Assembly (NCBI GenBank): GCA_963981015.1
Contig: CAXCCG010000003.1
Span: 1-64,000, forward strand
DNA: 64,000 nt
DNA from: Thiopontia sp013349825
Lineage (GTDB): Bacteria > Pseudomonadota > Gammaproteobacteria > GCF-002020875
Reading direction: 5' to 3'
Shown here: positions 1 through 8,010 of the stretch, piece after piece
Position numbering within the stretch: position 1 is the first letter of the stretch
Layout: each line of letters starts with the position of its first letter
Notes under the pieces: model-generated
What the model was told of the DNA's origin: nothing
The model's database searches: none
What the model saw: the letters and a program-made list of their open reading frames with translations, nothing else
Position numbers and translations under genes: made by a program

Positions 1-1038
1 GGCAGTTTGTGTCCAGTACTTTATGCTGGGCGGGAGAATTGGGTAACGATATGGGCTGTAGCACTGAAGATTGCAAAAGATCAGCAACCGGACCTCATTC
101 TATTGGATATTATGATGCCCGAAATGGATGGATATGAAGTCTGTGAACGGTTAAAGGAAAATGTGGATACCTGTAATATTCCGGTGATATTCTTGACCGC
201 AAAATCTGAAAATGAAGACGAAGGAAGAGGATTTCAATTAGGGGCAGTGGATTATATTGTCAAACCAATCTCTCCCCCCATTCTCTATGCAAGAGTTCAG
301 TCACAACTGAATTTGCGTCAATATAGCCGTTCTTTAGAGCAGATGGTGGCTCAACGTACTTATCAGCTGGAACAGATTCAGGATGCCACTATCTTGGCTA
401 TGGGTGCGTTAGCAGAGTATCGAGACCCAGAGACAGGGAATCATATTCGTCGCACGCAAGAATATGTATGGCTGCTGTCTCAAAAGCTACAGCAAAATCC
501 ACATTTTTCTGATCAGCTTTCACCAGAGTTGATCGAAATACTTCGCAAGACAGCCCCTCTTCATGATATTGGTAAAGTAGCGATTCCGGACAACATTCTT
601 CAGAAGCCGGCTAAGCTGAGCGATGAGGAATATGAGGTGATGAAGCAGCATACAGCCGCAGGACGAGACGTGATCGTAGAGGCTGAATCGGTACTAGAGG
701 AAGAACATCAGTTTTTGGTGATTGCACGAGAAATTACTTATCTACACCATGAAAAATGGGATGGTAGTGGATATCCACTCGGGTTGGCAGGTGAGAAGAT
801 TCCGCTCAGTGCGCGTATTATGGCGGTTGCAGATGTTTATGATGCATTGGTGAGCTATCGCGTTTACAAACCTGCATTCACGCAAGAAAGGTCGGTCTCT
901 ATTATTGAGGAAGGCCGTGGAAGCCATTTTGACCCGGATATAGTGGATGTATTTTTGGAAATAAAAGATCAATTCCACCAGATTTCAAAACAGTATTCGG
1001 ATGAACCTGAACCAACCTCGGCAAAAAGCACCCGCTGA
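1..1038 (+). CDS. Response regulator with HD-GYP domain (5' partial)
   Basis: Two-domain c-di-GMP phosphodiesterase-type response regulator, cut by the left window edge. A receiver half is visible: LLDIMMPEMDGYEVC carries the phospho-acceptor Asp (about residue 34 of the visible part) and a TAKSENED / VDYIVKPI stretch holds the conserved Lys. A coiled linker (about 110-125) leads to an HD-GYP domain with HDIGK (H186, D187) and HHEKWDGSGYP (about 247-257). HD-GYP proteins hydrolyse c-di-GMP to GMP. The first 20 visible residues, before ALKIAKDQQ, do not look like a receiver alpha1/beta2 region, and the N-terminal acidic pair is not in the window. The true start therefore lies upstream or the gene is rearranged there. 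The protein ends with a short Ser/Pro-rich tail. Confident in the domains; substrate and partner kinase unknown. Confidence 0.85.
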   Translation, partial: GSLCPVLYAGRENWVTIWAVALKIAKDQQPDLILLDIMMPEMDGYEVCERLKENVDTCNIPVIFLTAKSENEDEGRGFQLGAVDYIVKPISPPILYARVQSQLNLRQYSRSLEQMVAQRTYQLEQIQDATILAMGALAEYRDPETGNHIRRTQEYVWLLSQKLQQNPHFSDQLSPELIEILRKTAPLHDIGKVAIPDNILQKPAKLSDEEYEVMKQHTAAGRDVIVEAESVLEEEHQFLVIAREITYLHHEKWDGSGYPLGLAGEKIPLSARIMAVADVYDALVSYRVYKPAFTQERSVSIIEEGRGSHFDPDIVDVFLEIKDQFHQISKQYSDEPEPTSAKSTR

Positions 1039-1051
1039 TCATCATGAAGAG

Positions 1052-1106
1052 TATTACGGTGACAGTTTACTAGCTATTACGGTGATATTACGGTGACAGT
1101 TTACTA
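1052..1106. repeat. Tandem short repeat (TATTACGGTGACAGTTTACTA)
   Basis: Two identical copies of a 21-bp unit containing TTACGGTGACAGTTTACTA (first and last bases of the stretch), separated by a partial third copy (ATTACGGTGA). It sits between the HD-GYP stop and the inverted-repeat element that follows. The pattern suggests debris of a REP or transposon end; that assignment is inference. Confidence 0.6.
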
Positions 1107-1113
1107 AATACAC

Positions 1114-1279
1114 TTAAGGAACCTCTGAACAAGTCTGGGTAATTTGAATTACGTCCATAGTGTCCAAGATCAAGGCGAAGATCGCAGCCAATAGCAGGCT
1201 ATTAGCAAGGTTTTCAACGAAGATATTGGACGCTATGGGCGTTAGGCATTTACACATGACTTATTCAGGGGTTCCTTAA
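1114..1279. repeat. MITE-like inverted-repeat element, family A (full copy)
   Basis: A 166-bp non-coding element bounded by 22-bp terminal inverted repeats that match at 20 positions (left arm begins TTAAGGAACCTCTGAACAAG, right arm ends GGGGTTCCTTAA). A second, inner inverted repeat (ACGTCCATAGTGTCCA against TGGACGCTATGGGCGT) would let the whole unit fold into a long hairpin. There is no ORF inside. A half copy lies between ntrC and the M23 peptidase gene. This is typical of a non-autonomous mobile element; no source transposase is visible in the window. Confidence 0.7.
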
Positions 1280-1422
1280 CTTTCCACCTACGGACCGGAC
1301 ATCTTTTTCAAGGATGATATAGTTTTCTACAGTTCGACAAGAATATAAGCACGAGTGGTGAATGAGGCTGCTATTCTAGCCCCCGATATCTTTCCTCAAC
1401 CAACACGATCCATACTGCCCCA

Positions 1423-1953
1423 ATGAGACACCTTTTTTTCTCTTTCCTCTTTGCCATTTTCTTCTCACACACTTCAGTTGCCGATCCACTACAGAGCCGT
1501 GATCTTTCGCAAATTGCTGCCACAGCCCATGAGAAGAGTGTCCCCATCCTGTTGATTGTCTCCCAGCACTATTGCCCATTCTGTGAGCTGCTCAAGGAGG
1601 AGATCATCTACCCCACACAAAAGAGTGGTGGCTATGATGGTAAAGCGGTGATTGCTGAGATTCTGATCGACTCCCCCAAAGAGATCCGCGATTTCAGTGG
1701 CGACCCGGTCAAGCCTGCTGTACTTGCCGAGACCTATCAAGTTTGGGTGACACCGACCCTACTCTTTCTCGACCACACTGGCAGAGAGATTCACAAACGT
1801 ATGTTGGGGGTCAATACCATTGAGCTGTATGACTACTATCTGGACGAGTCTCTGACCGCTGCATTACAGGCCGTTCGTGGTGGCGACCGCAGTTATGAGA
1901 CCACCCATGAGGATGTTGTTGGAGATGCACCGGGTTATGATCAGCTCCACTGA
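1423..1953 (+). CDS. Secreted thioredoxin-fold protein (SoxW/DsbD-C-like)
   Basis: 176-residue protein with a clear Sec signal peptide (hydrophobic residues 3-18, likely cleavage after SVA). It has a thioredoxin-like fold carrying the redox motif CPFC (about residues 51-54) and the cis-Pro region VTPTLLFLD (about 110-118). Such periplasmic proteins reduce or isomerise disulfides, and relatives accompany sulfur-oxidation or cytochrome maturation genes. No partner gene is adjacent here, so the substrate cannot be named. The gene stands alone, with repeat debris upstream and a small convergent ORF downstream. Fold and export are confident; the role is not. Confidence 0.8.
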   Translation: MRHLFFSFLFAIFFSHTSVADPLQSRDLSQIAATAHEKSVPILLIVSQHYCPFCELLKEEIIYPTQKSGGYDGKAVIAEILIDSPKEIRDFSGDPVKPAVLAETYQVWVTPTLLFLDHTGREIHKRMLGVNTIELYDYYLDESLTAALQAVRGGDRSYETTHEDVVGDAPGYDQLH

Positions 1954-2105
1954 TCTCGACGCTCACCAAGTAAATTCACCCCCCCCCTCTGGATGAGGGC
2001 AATATTCGCCACCTCTATCGATCTGCATTTCCAAGCTCTTCCACCAACCTAAGGATCGAGAGCACGGTTGCATAGATACCCATGAAAACCGAAGGATAAC
2101 GCTCT

Positions 2106-2333
2106 TTAGTGCATTAAATTTGCCGCTGGAAAGACGTTACTTTGCAGATAAGACTCTGTAGGCACGAAGTTGCTGTTGTTGTACTCAATCACATCTTTCA
2201 ACTCTGAGACCAGTTGTGCTATCAGGTAATCTGTACGGATTTTAAGTGTTTCAGTCATATTATTGTCGGCATACCGGGATACGCTTTCAACCAAGCTCTC
2301 CATTAATACGGTATCTTTATTGTCACTATTCAT
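2106..2333 (-). CDS. Small hypothetical protein (75 aa)
   Basis: Not recognised. The reading frame is preceded by a good ribosome-binding site (CGGAG, ten bases before the ATG), which is the main reason to believe it. The product is acidic and largely helical, with one continuous amphipathic stretch (about residues 10-50, SLVESVSRYADNN through SELKDVIEYNN) and no cysteine, signal peptide or membrane segment. It could be a small regulatory or coiled-coil protein. No neighbour shares its strand, so context does not help. Confidence 0.4.
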   Translation of the reverse strand: MNSDNKDTVLMESLVESVSRYADNNMTETLKIRTDYLIAQLVSELKDVIEYNNSNFVPTESYLQSNVFPAANLMH

Positions 2334-2636
2334 TGAGTAATTTCTCCGTAATTGATTATTGGGGTAAACAATTACCTGTAGGATTCAAACTTCTGTTCAA
2401 ACCTCTGTAGGGTCCATCCATTGGACCTGTTTACTAACGGCTACGAATACAATTCCTTAAGTAAGGAGTTCTTTACTGTTGGAGATCAGGCAAACCACAT
2501 CATCGACACAAAATTGATCGACCCGGACTCCAAATCAGCGTATGATCTGCCTCTTTTTTAGGCACACTGAGTCCCAAAAGAGTTCCATGAACTCAAACCG
2601 ACTCCGCTAGCCGTAGCAGACAACCTTTCAGACACT
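2334..2636. other. Intergenic region upstream of dusB
   Basis: About 300 bases without a convincing gene. It holds a perfect hairpin (GGTCCA-N5-TGGACC near 2410-2426) and a small inverted repeat CCTTA-AG-TAAGG. The promoter of the dusB-fis-purH operon must lie here. A TATGAT hexamer at 2541 is a possible -10 box, but no well-spaced -35 box accompanies it. Confidence 0.4.
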
Positions 2637-3626
2637 ATGCAGATTGGCCCTTACACACTCAAAAATGGTCTCATCCTCGCACCAATGGCAGGGGTGACAG
2701 ACCGCCCGTTTCGTCAGTTGTGCCGAAGTTTGGGGGCAGGAATGGCGGTCTCGGAGATGGTCTCCTCTAACTCACTATTATGGGGCAGCGAAAAAACCAG
2801 ACGTCGTGCAGACCATCGGGGTGAAGAGACTCCGCGTTCTGTACAAATTATGGGGGCTGATCCCGCGATGATGGCTGAGGCTGCCCAATACAATGCGGAT
2901 AACGGGGCGCAGATTATTGATATCAACATGGGCTGTCCCGCCAAGAAAGTGTGTAATGTTGCTGCTGGCTCTGCACTGATGAAAGATGAACCGCTGGTGA
3001 AAAAGATTCTTCAGGCGGTTGTCGCTGCAGTGGAGGTTCCAGTCACGCTGAAGATTCGTACCGGCTGGGATCAGGAGAACCGAAATGCGCTACAGATTGC
3101 ACAGATAGCGGAGCAGTGCGGTATTCAGGCGCTGGCAGTTCATGGGCGCACCCGTGCAGATGGTTATCGTGGTGATGCGGAGTATGAGACAATTGCTACC
3201 ATTAAACAGCAGGTCTCGATACCAATCATCGCCAACGGGGATATCACCACCCCCGAGAAGGCACTTGAGGTACAACAGAAAACAGGGGCCGACGGGCTGA
3301 TGATTGGGCGGGCTGCACAGGGAAGACCGTGGATCTTCCGCTCCATCCTCTACTATCTGGAGCATGGTAAACAGTTAGCGGAGCCGGGGCCGGAAGAGAT
3401 ACGCGATCTACTGTTGGGACACCTTGAAAACCTTTACGACTTTTATGGAGAGCGTACCGGTGTGCGTGTTGCCCGTAAACATATCTCCTGGTACAGCAAG
3501 GGACAACGTCACGGTGCCGCCTTCCGCCAGCAGGTCAACCGTGTGGAATCGACTGAGGAACAACTACAAATGACCCGTAACTTCTTTGAAGAGATTATCC
3601 AGTCACAACAAGAGATTGCTGCATGA
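2637..3626 (+). CDS. dusB: tRNA-dihydrouridine synthase B
   Basis: FMN-dependent enzyme reducing specific uridines in the tRNA D-loop to dihydrouridine, using NADPH. The TIM barrel starts at residue 1 (LILAPMAGVTDRPFR, the FMN loop). The catalytic-loop motif NMGCPAKKVCN is at residues 98-107 with cysteines 100 and 106. KIRTGWD and the GLMIGRAAQGRPWIF phosphate-binding motif follow. A C-terminal helical tRNA-binding domain closes the protein. The length of 329 aa fits the family. The stop overlaps the fis start by four bases, the same dusB-fis pairing seen in E. coli, so the two are co-transcribed. Confidence 0.97.
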   Translation: MQIGPYTLKNGLILAPMAGVTDRPFRQLCRSLGAGMAVSEMVSSNSLLWGSEKTRRRADHRGEETPRSVQIMGADPAMMAEAAQYNADNGAQIIDINMGCPAKKVCNVAAGSALMKDEPLVKKILQAVVAAVEVPVTLKIRTGWDQENRNALQIAQIAEQCGIQALAVHGRTRADGYRGDAEYETIATIKQQVSIPIIANGDITTPEKALEVQQKTGADGLMIGRAAQGRPWIFRSILYYLEHGKQLAEPGPEEIRDLLLGHLENLYDFYGERTGVRVARKHISWYSKGQRHGAAFRQQVNRVESTEEQLQMTRNFFEEIIQSQQEIAA

Positions 3627-3898
3627 GCGAACAGGGAGACAAGCGCTGTAACTCAATGCGTGACTGCATCCGCAGTAATCTACAAGAATTTTTTGAGCAT
3701 CTGGAAGATGCCAAGACCTATGACCTCTACCAGCGTATCCTGCATGAGGTCGAACAGCCGATGCTTGAGCTATCTCTGCAGCGTTGTGGCTGGAATCAGT
3801 CACGTACTGCCAAGATGTTGGGGATTAACCGCAACACTCTGAAAAAGAAGATCGACCAATACAATATTCAACCCACCCCTCAACAACCATCTGAATAA
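3623..3898 (+). CDS. fis: Nucleoid protein Fis
   Basis: 91-residue homologue of Fis, the DNA-bending factor that shapes the nucleoid and activates rRNA promoters in growing cells. The C-terminal helix-turn-helix is well conserved (about residues 50-85, RCGWNQSRTAKMLGINRNTL). The N-terminal part has the length of the beta-hairpin/dimerisation region. It overlaps dusB by ATGA and lies 21 bases before purH, so it forms the middle of a dusB-fis-purH operon. Start chosen because of the overlap. No unusual feature. Confidence 0.95.
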   Translation: MSEQGDKRCNSMRDCIRSNLQEFFEHLEDAKTYDLYQRILHEVEQPMLELSLQRCGWNQSRTAKMLGINRNTLKKKIDQYNIQPTPQQPSE

Positions 3899-3919
3899 CA
3901 CCACCAAAGGATTGAACGC

Positions 3920-5476
3920 ATGAAAATTACCCGCGCACTGATCAGTGTCTCTGATAAAACCGGAATTGTCCCTTTCGCTGAGCAACTGGCACAACAGGGT
4001 GTTGAGATTCTCTCTACCGGAGGCACGGCCAAACTTCTTGCTGAAAGTGGCGTGGCCGTCACCGAGGTCTCTGACTATACCGGCTTTCCTGAGATGATGG
4101 ATGGGCGGGTCAAGACGTTACACCCCAAGGTCCATGGTGGACTGCTCGGTCGTCGCGGTGTCGATGATGCGGTGATGGAAGAACATGCGATTCCACCGAT
4201 TGATCTGGTGGTTGTTAATCTCTACCCCTTTGAGGCGACTATCGCCCGTCCAGACTGTGATCTGCCGATGGCGATTGAGAATATTGATATTGGTGGCCCC
4301 ACCATGTTGCGTGCTGCTGCGAAAAATCACCTGGCTGTAACCGTTGTAGTCGACAGTGCTGACTATGAACTGATCTTGAATGAGATGAGGGAAAATGGGG
4401 GTGGCGTGAGCGATGATATCCGTTTCCACCTTGCGGTGAAGACCTTTGAACACACTGCCGGCTATGATGGGGCAATTGCCAACTACCTCGGCTTCTTTAA
4501 TAAAGATGGTGCCAAATCAGAGTTCCCTCACACTTATAACAGCCAATACATCAAGGCGCAGGAGATGCGCTACGGTGAGAATCCTCACCAGAAGGCTGCC
4601 TTCTACGTGGAGGCCAATGCTGCAGAGGGTTCCATTGCCACCGCCAAACAGGTTCAGGGCAAAGAGCTCTCCTACAACAATATCGGAGATACCGATGCTG
4701 CTCTGGAGTGTGTAAAGCAGTTTGATGAGAGCCCCGCCTGTGTCATCGTCAAACATGCCAACCCCTGTGGAGTTGCGTATGGTGAGAGCCTGCTGGAGTC
4801 CTATGACCGCGCCTATGCCACTGACCCTGAGTCTGCTTTTGGTGGCATCATCGCCTTCAACCAGCCTCTTGACGGAGAGACAGCACGCGCCATTATAGAT
4901 CGCCAATTTGTCGAGGTGATCATCGCACCAGCGATATCCGATGAGGCGGTCGCAATCATCAGTGAGAAAAAGAATATACGACTTCTGGTCTCTGGCTCTT
5001 GGGCTGAGAACCAAACACGCATCGACCTGAAGCGCGTCAATGGTGGACTGCTGGTACAGGATGCTGACCTGCTACTCACCAACGAGATTCAAGTTGTCAC
5101 CAAGCGTGAACCCACACCACAGGAGATGGATGACCTGCTGTTTAGCTGGAAAGTGGCCAAATTTGTGAAATCCAATGCCATTGTCTATGGCAAGAGTAAT
5201 ATGACCATCGGTGTAGGAGCGGGCCAGATGAGCCGTATCAATTCGGCCCGTATCGCTGGCATCAAGGCCGAACATGCCGGTCTGGAGGTTCCTGGGTCGG
5301 TGATGGCCTCTGATGCCTTCTTCCCGTTTCGTGACGGCATTGATGCCGCACAGGAGGCGGGTATCGTTGCGGTAATTCAGCCCGGTGGCTCAATGCGTGA
5401 TGATGAGGTGATTGCTGCTGCAGATGAGCATGGAATGGCCATGGTGTTTACCGGGATGCGTCACTTCAGACACTAA
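3920..5476 (+). CDS. purH: Bifunctional AICAR formyltransferase / IMP cyclohydrolase
   Basis: Catalyses the last two steps of de novo IMP synthesis in the cytoplasm: formylation of AICAR from 10-formyl-THF, then ring closure. The N-terminal MGS-like cyclohydrolase domain has STGGT and RVKTLHPKVHGG (about residues 33-77). The transformylase domain has the active-site pair K278-H279 within KHANPCGVA and ends with the conserved PGGSMRD and FTGMRHFRH. 518 aa is full length. It follows fis closely and is followed, after 178 bases with hairpins, by purD; PurH and PurD belong to the same pathway. Confidence 0.98.
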   Translation: MKITRALISVSDKTGIVPFAEQLAQQGVEILSTGGTAKLLAESGVAVTEVSDYTGFPEMMDGRVKTLHPKVHGGLLGRRGVDDAVMEEHAIPPIDLVVVNLYPFEATIARPDCDLPMAIENIDIGGPTMLRAAAKNHLAVTVVVDSADYELILNEMRENGGGVSDDIRFHLAVKTFEHTAGYDGAIANYLGFFNKDGAKSEFPHTYNSQYIKAQEMRYGENPHQKAAFYVEANAAEGSIATAKQVQGKELSYNNIGDTDAALECVKQFDESPACVIVKHANPCGVAYGESLLESYDRAYATDPESAFGGIIAFNQPLDGETARAIIDRQFVEVIIAPAISDEAVAIISEKKNIRLLVSGSWAENQTRIDLKRVNGGLLVQDADLLLTNEIQVVTKREPTPQEMDDLLFSWKVAKFVKSNAIVYGKSNMTIGVGAGQMSRINSARIAGIKAEHAGLEVPGSVMASDAFFPFRDGIDAAQEAGIVAVIQPGGSMRDDEVIAAADEHGMAMVFTGMRHFRH

Positions 5477-5492
5477 TCACCTGAATTCAAAC

Positions 5493-5529
5493 GCTCTTAT
5501 TCAGTCAGTTTTGCTGTACTGAAGAGAGC
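5493..5529 (+). terminator. Hairpin after purH (weak terminator or processing site)
   Basis: Imperfect stem GCTCTTATTCAGT paired with ACTGAAGAGAGC around an 11-12-base loop, 16 bases after the purH stop. It lacks a run of T, so it is more likely an mRNA 3'-end stabiliser or attenuator than an intrinsic terminator. Confidence 0.4.
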
Positions 5530-5563
5530 TAGTTATAAAGTGTTGCATAAATTCATGCTCTCT

Positions 5564-5598
5564 ACCCCAGCCCTCCCCCTGCAGAGGGAAGGGTTTGG
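5564..5598. repeat. C/G-rich imperfect palindrome before purD
   Basis: CCCTCCCCCTGCAGAGGGAA, followed by GGG, forms an imperfect C/G-rich stem. Short palindromes of this form often occur as dispersed repeats in intergenic DNA. Only this copy was noticed in the window. Confidence 0.35.
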
Positions 5599-5654
5599 TG
5601 TATGAAGAAACTTATGCAGCTATTGATAAAGAGTCACTTAGAGAGTTAATAGAG

Positions 5655-6938
5655 ATGAAAATACTGGTCATTGGAAGTGGTGGGCGTGAACATGCATTGG
5701 CCTGGAAGGCGGCACAGTCAAACAAAGTTGAGCAGGTCTATGTAGCCCCCGGAAACGCCGGTACCGCAGGTGAGCCAAAACTGGAGAATGTTGCGATTGA
5801 TGTAGAGGCGATTGACCGGTTGGTCGAGTTTGCCGCTGACCATGCTGTTGATCTCACCATTGTGGGGCCAGAAGTGCCTTTGGTACTGGGTGTGGTGGAT
5901 GCCTTCCAGAGCGCAGGACTGCGCTGTTTTGGTCCAGGGAAAGGGGCTGCACAACTGGAGGGGTCTAAATCCTTCACCAAGGATTTTCTGGCACGCCATA
6001 ACATCCCTACGGCTGCCTACGGTAACTTTACCGATATTGATAAGGCGATCCGCTACCTGCATCAGGTGGGGGCACCTATCGTAGTCAAGGCTGATGGACT
6101 GGCGGCAGGCAAGGGGGTGATTCTGGCCCAGACTATCGAACAAGCGGAGTCTGCAATACGTGATATGTTGGCCGGTAATGCCTTTGGTGATGCCGGTCAC
6201 AAGGTGGTAATTGAAGAGTTTCTCATGGGCGAGGAGGCCAGTTTTATTGTGATTGCCGATGGCAAGAATGTGCTGCCGATGGTCACCTCTCAAGACCACA
6301 AGGCGCGAGATAATGGTGATCTGGGGCCCAATACCGGCGGCATGGGTGCCTACTCCCCTGCACCGGTAGTCACTCAAGAGATTCATGATCGAGTGATGAA
6401 AGAGGTGATCTACCCAACTATCGAGGGGATGGCTGCTGAAGGAAATGCATTTACCGGCTTTCTCTATGCCGGTCTGATGATCGATTCTGAGGGGACACCC
6501 AAGGTACTGGAGTACAACGTACGTTTTGGAGACCCTGAGACTCAACCGATCATGCTGCGTCTACAGTCTGACCTGGTTGACCTCTGTAACGCCGCAATTG
6601 ATCAGGAGTTGGACCAGATCGAAGCTGTGTGGGACCCTCGCCCCTCGCTGGGGGTTGTGCTGGCCGCAGGTGGCTACCCGGAAAGTTACCGTAAGGGAGA
6701 TACCATTTACGGGCTCCCCAGCGAAGAGTTGACCGATATGAAGGTATTCCATGCCGGTACTGCCGAACTGGATGGTGAGGTGGTTACAGCGGGGGGCCGT
6801 GTACTCTGTGCCTGCGCACTGGGTGAAACGGTCTCTGAGGCACAACAAAAGGCGTATACGCTGGTAGAGCAGATCCAGTGGGATCAACTCTATTTTCGTA
6901 CTGACATTGGTTATCGTGCGATTGCCCGCGAGAAGTGA
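5655..6938 (+). CDS. purD: Phosphoribosylamine-glycine ligase (GAR synthetase)
   Basis: ATP-grasp ligase joining phosphoribosylamine and glycine, second step of purine synthesis. The start is placed at the ATG giving MKILVIGSGGREHALAWK, the invariant family N-terminus; an upstream in-frame start would add 20 unconserved residues. Landmarks are PGNAGTA, the ATP-grasp segment VVKADGLAAGKGV (about residues 143-155), SQDHKARDNGDLGPNTGGMG and the metal-binding EYNVRFGDPE. 427 aa is the usual length. It is probably read partly through from purH; a GAG-rich ribosome-binding site precedes the start. Confidence 0.97.
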   Translation: MKILVIGSGGREHALAWKAAQSNKVEQVYVAPGNAGTAGEPKLENVAIDVEAIDRLVEFAADHAVDLTIVGPEVPLVLGVVDAFQSAGLRCFGPGKGAAQLEGSKSFTKDFLARHNIPTAAYGNFTDIDKAIRYLHQVGAPIVVKADGLAAGKGVILAQTIEQAESAIRDMLAGNAFGDAGHKVVIEEFLMGEEASFIVIADGKNVLPMVTSQDHKARDNGDLGPNTGGMGAYSPAPVVTQEIHDRVMKEVIYPTIEGMAAEGNAFTGFLYAGLMIDSEGTPKVLEYNVRFGDPETQPIMLRLQSDLVDLCNAAIDQELDQIEAVWDPRPSLGVVLAAGGYPESYRKGDTIYGLPSEELTDMKVFHAGTAELDGEVVTAGGRVLCACALGETVSEAQQKAYTLVEQIQWDQLYFRTDIGYRAIAREK

Positions 6939-7012
6939 TAGGGGTTCTGAAGATGGCTCTTGAGTGTAGATCTTGAGTATGCCTGTTGAGGCTGCCTCTA
7001 ATAATGCATTTT

Positions 7013-7591
7013 TCAGCGATGACCGTAACTCTGCAGTAACTCATAGATCGTCTGCTGCTTGCGCCATGATGATTCCGTCAATGCCGTCTCTCCATAATTG
7101 TTGGCTTGATTTGGGTTTGCCCCATACTTTAGCAACAGCTTAACCATCTGTAGCTGGTCACGTTGCACCATAAGCAGCAACAAGGTATCCCCAAACTGGT
7201 TGGCTAGCAGGGGGTCTGCCCCCTGATTTAGTAGCAGTTGTAACATCTCGGGTGACTGTGCCAGTAAAATCGCGAACTGCCCGCTGGCACTGGGCTGATT
7301 GATAAGCAGTGACAGTGACCTCTGTCGCGCAAATTTACGCAGCCCTGAAAAATCGTCGGTCCAGACCAGATGGTGTAACTCGCTCAATAGTGCTGAATCA
7401 TCCGTTTCCAGAGACTCCGACCTTCCCCAGGAGGAGCTGCTCAACGCCTGTTCACCCCACCAGCCACGCATCACCCCAATCTCATCCCCAAGAGCTACCA
7501 CCGCTCCAGGAGTGATACATGAAATTACCAGCAGAAAAGCCCACAGATGTCTTACAACGCCCCCTGTTTTATCCACGCATTTAATCCCCAT
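7013..7591 (-). CDS. Exported ankyrin-repeat protein
   Basis: 192-residue protein with a basic N-terminus and hydrophobic segment (about residues 14-34) that acts as signal peptide or anchor. An approximately 60-residue linker follows, then about three ankyrin repeats (about 85-188) with consensus pieces MLQLLLNQGADPLLANQFGDT, MVKLLLKYGANPNQANNYGET and a partial third repeat. Ankyrin repeats bind proteins; this one would act in the periplasm. Its ATG directly abuts the stop of a tiny membrane-protein gene upstream, so the two are probably translationally coupled. Not tied to a known system. Confidence 0.75.
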   Translation of the reverse strand: MGIKCVDKTGGVVRHLWAFLLVISCITPGAVVALGDEIGVMRGWWGEQALSSSSWGRSESLETDDSALLSELHHLVWTDDFSGLRKFARQRSLSLLINQPSASGQFAILLAQSPEMLQLLLNQGADPLLANQFGDTLLLLMVQRDQLQMVKLLLKYGANPNQANNYGETALTESSWRKQQTIYELLQSYGHR

Positions 7592-7690
7592 TCAGTACTG
7601 CAAGTGCGCTCTTCCACAATCTTTACAGGCCAAACGGAGAACAACTACCACGGTTACGACCCCTAATAAAACCAATACTGTTGTTCCCAT
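7592..7690 (-). CDS. Tiny single-span membrane protein with CxxC tail (32 aa)
   Basis: Reads MGTTVLVLLGVVTVVVV, then LRLACKDCGRAHLQY. It is one strongly hydrophobic helix followed by a basic/polar tail with a C-x-x-C pair. The TGA stop is immediately followed by the ATG of the ankyrin gene, an arrangement hard to explain by chance and pointing to translational coupling. An in-frame ATG 21 bases earlier would add ISTGGG, encoded across a run of eight G; that tract is also the only purine-rich sequence available as a ribosome-binding site. Not recognised as a named family. The reading is composition- and context-based. Confidence 0.5.
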   Translation of the reverse strand: MGTTVLVLLGVVTVVVVLRLACKDCGRAHLQY

Positions 7691-7736
7691 ACCCCCCCCT
7701 GTGCTTATCATATGCTTACTGATCAACTACCATAAC

Positions 7737-7928
7737 TCAGTGATTGCTGTGCTTGTATACATAACCACCACTGCGTGCCATTACACGCATAAAACGGCGT
7801 GTCACCCCTGCCTTCCACCCTATTTCACACTCATGCGAGAAACCACCTATCGCCTCATCTGCTTTTTTTCTCGCAGCTGTATTCTGCTCACAACTAACTT
7901 CCCGATCAAATCTTGGAAATGGTGCCAT
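7737..7928 (-). CDS. Small hypothetical protein (63 aa)
   Basis: Not recognised. Supported mainly by an excellent ribosome-binding site, AGGAGG six bases before the ATG, and by lying just upstream of and co-directional with the tiny membrane protein and the ankyrin gene. The product is basic (several Arg/Lys), has two scattered cysteines and no membrane segment. A 22-bp end of repeat family B lies 10 bases upstream of the start, so the element end borders the ribosome-binding site. It may be a real leader gene of the three-gene unit, or a chance frame. Confidence 0.35.
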   Translation of the reverse strand: MAPFPRFDREVSCEQNTAARKKADEAIGGFSHECEIGWKAGVTRRFMRVMARSGGYVYKHSNH

Positions 7929-7938
7929 AACAAACCTC

Positions 7939-7960
7939 CTATTCTCGGACAGTTACCTAG
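7939..7960. repeat. Isolated end of repeat family B
   Basis: 22 bases, CTATTCTCGGACAGTTACCT then AG, match the terminal repeat of the full-length family B elements at 20 of 22 positions. Nothing of the element body is present, so this is a relic end or an excision footprint. Confidence 0.5.
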
Positions 7961-8010
7961 TTATAGCCCAACCAAATAATTACTCAATACGTATATATGC
8001 GTATTTTATA

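Noticed and set aside
7299..7979. Long plus-strand open frame of 226 codons across the ankyrin region
   Set aside because: It is antisense to the ankyrin gene, has a composition typical of a shadow frame (many Pro, Thr, Ser, His) and no recognisable domain.
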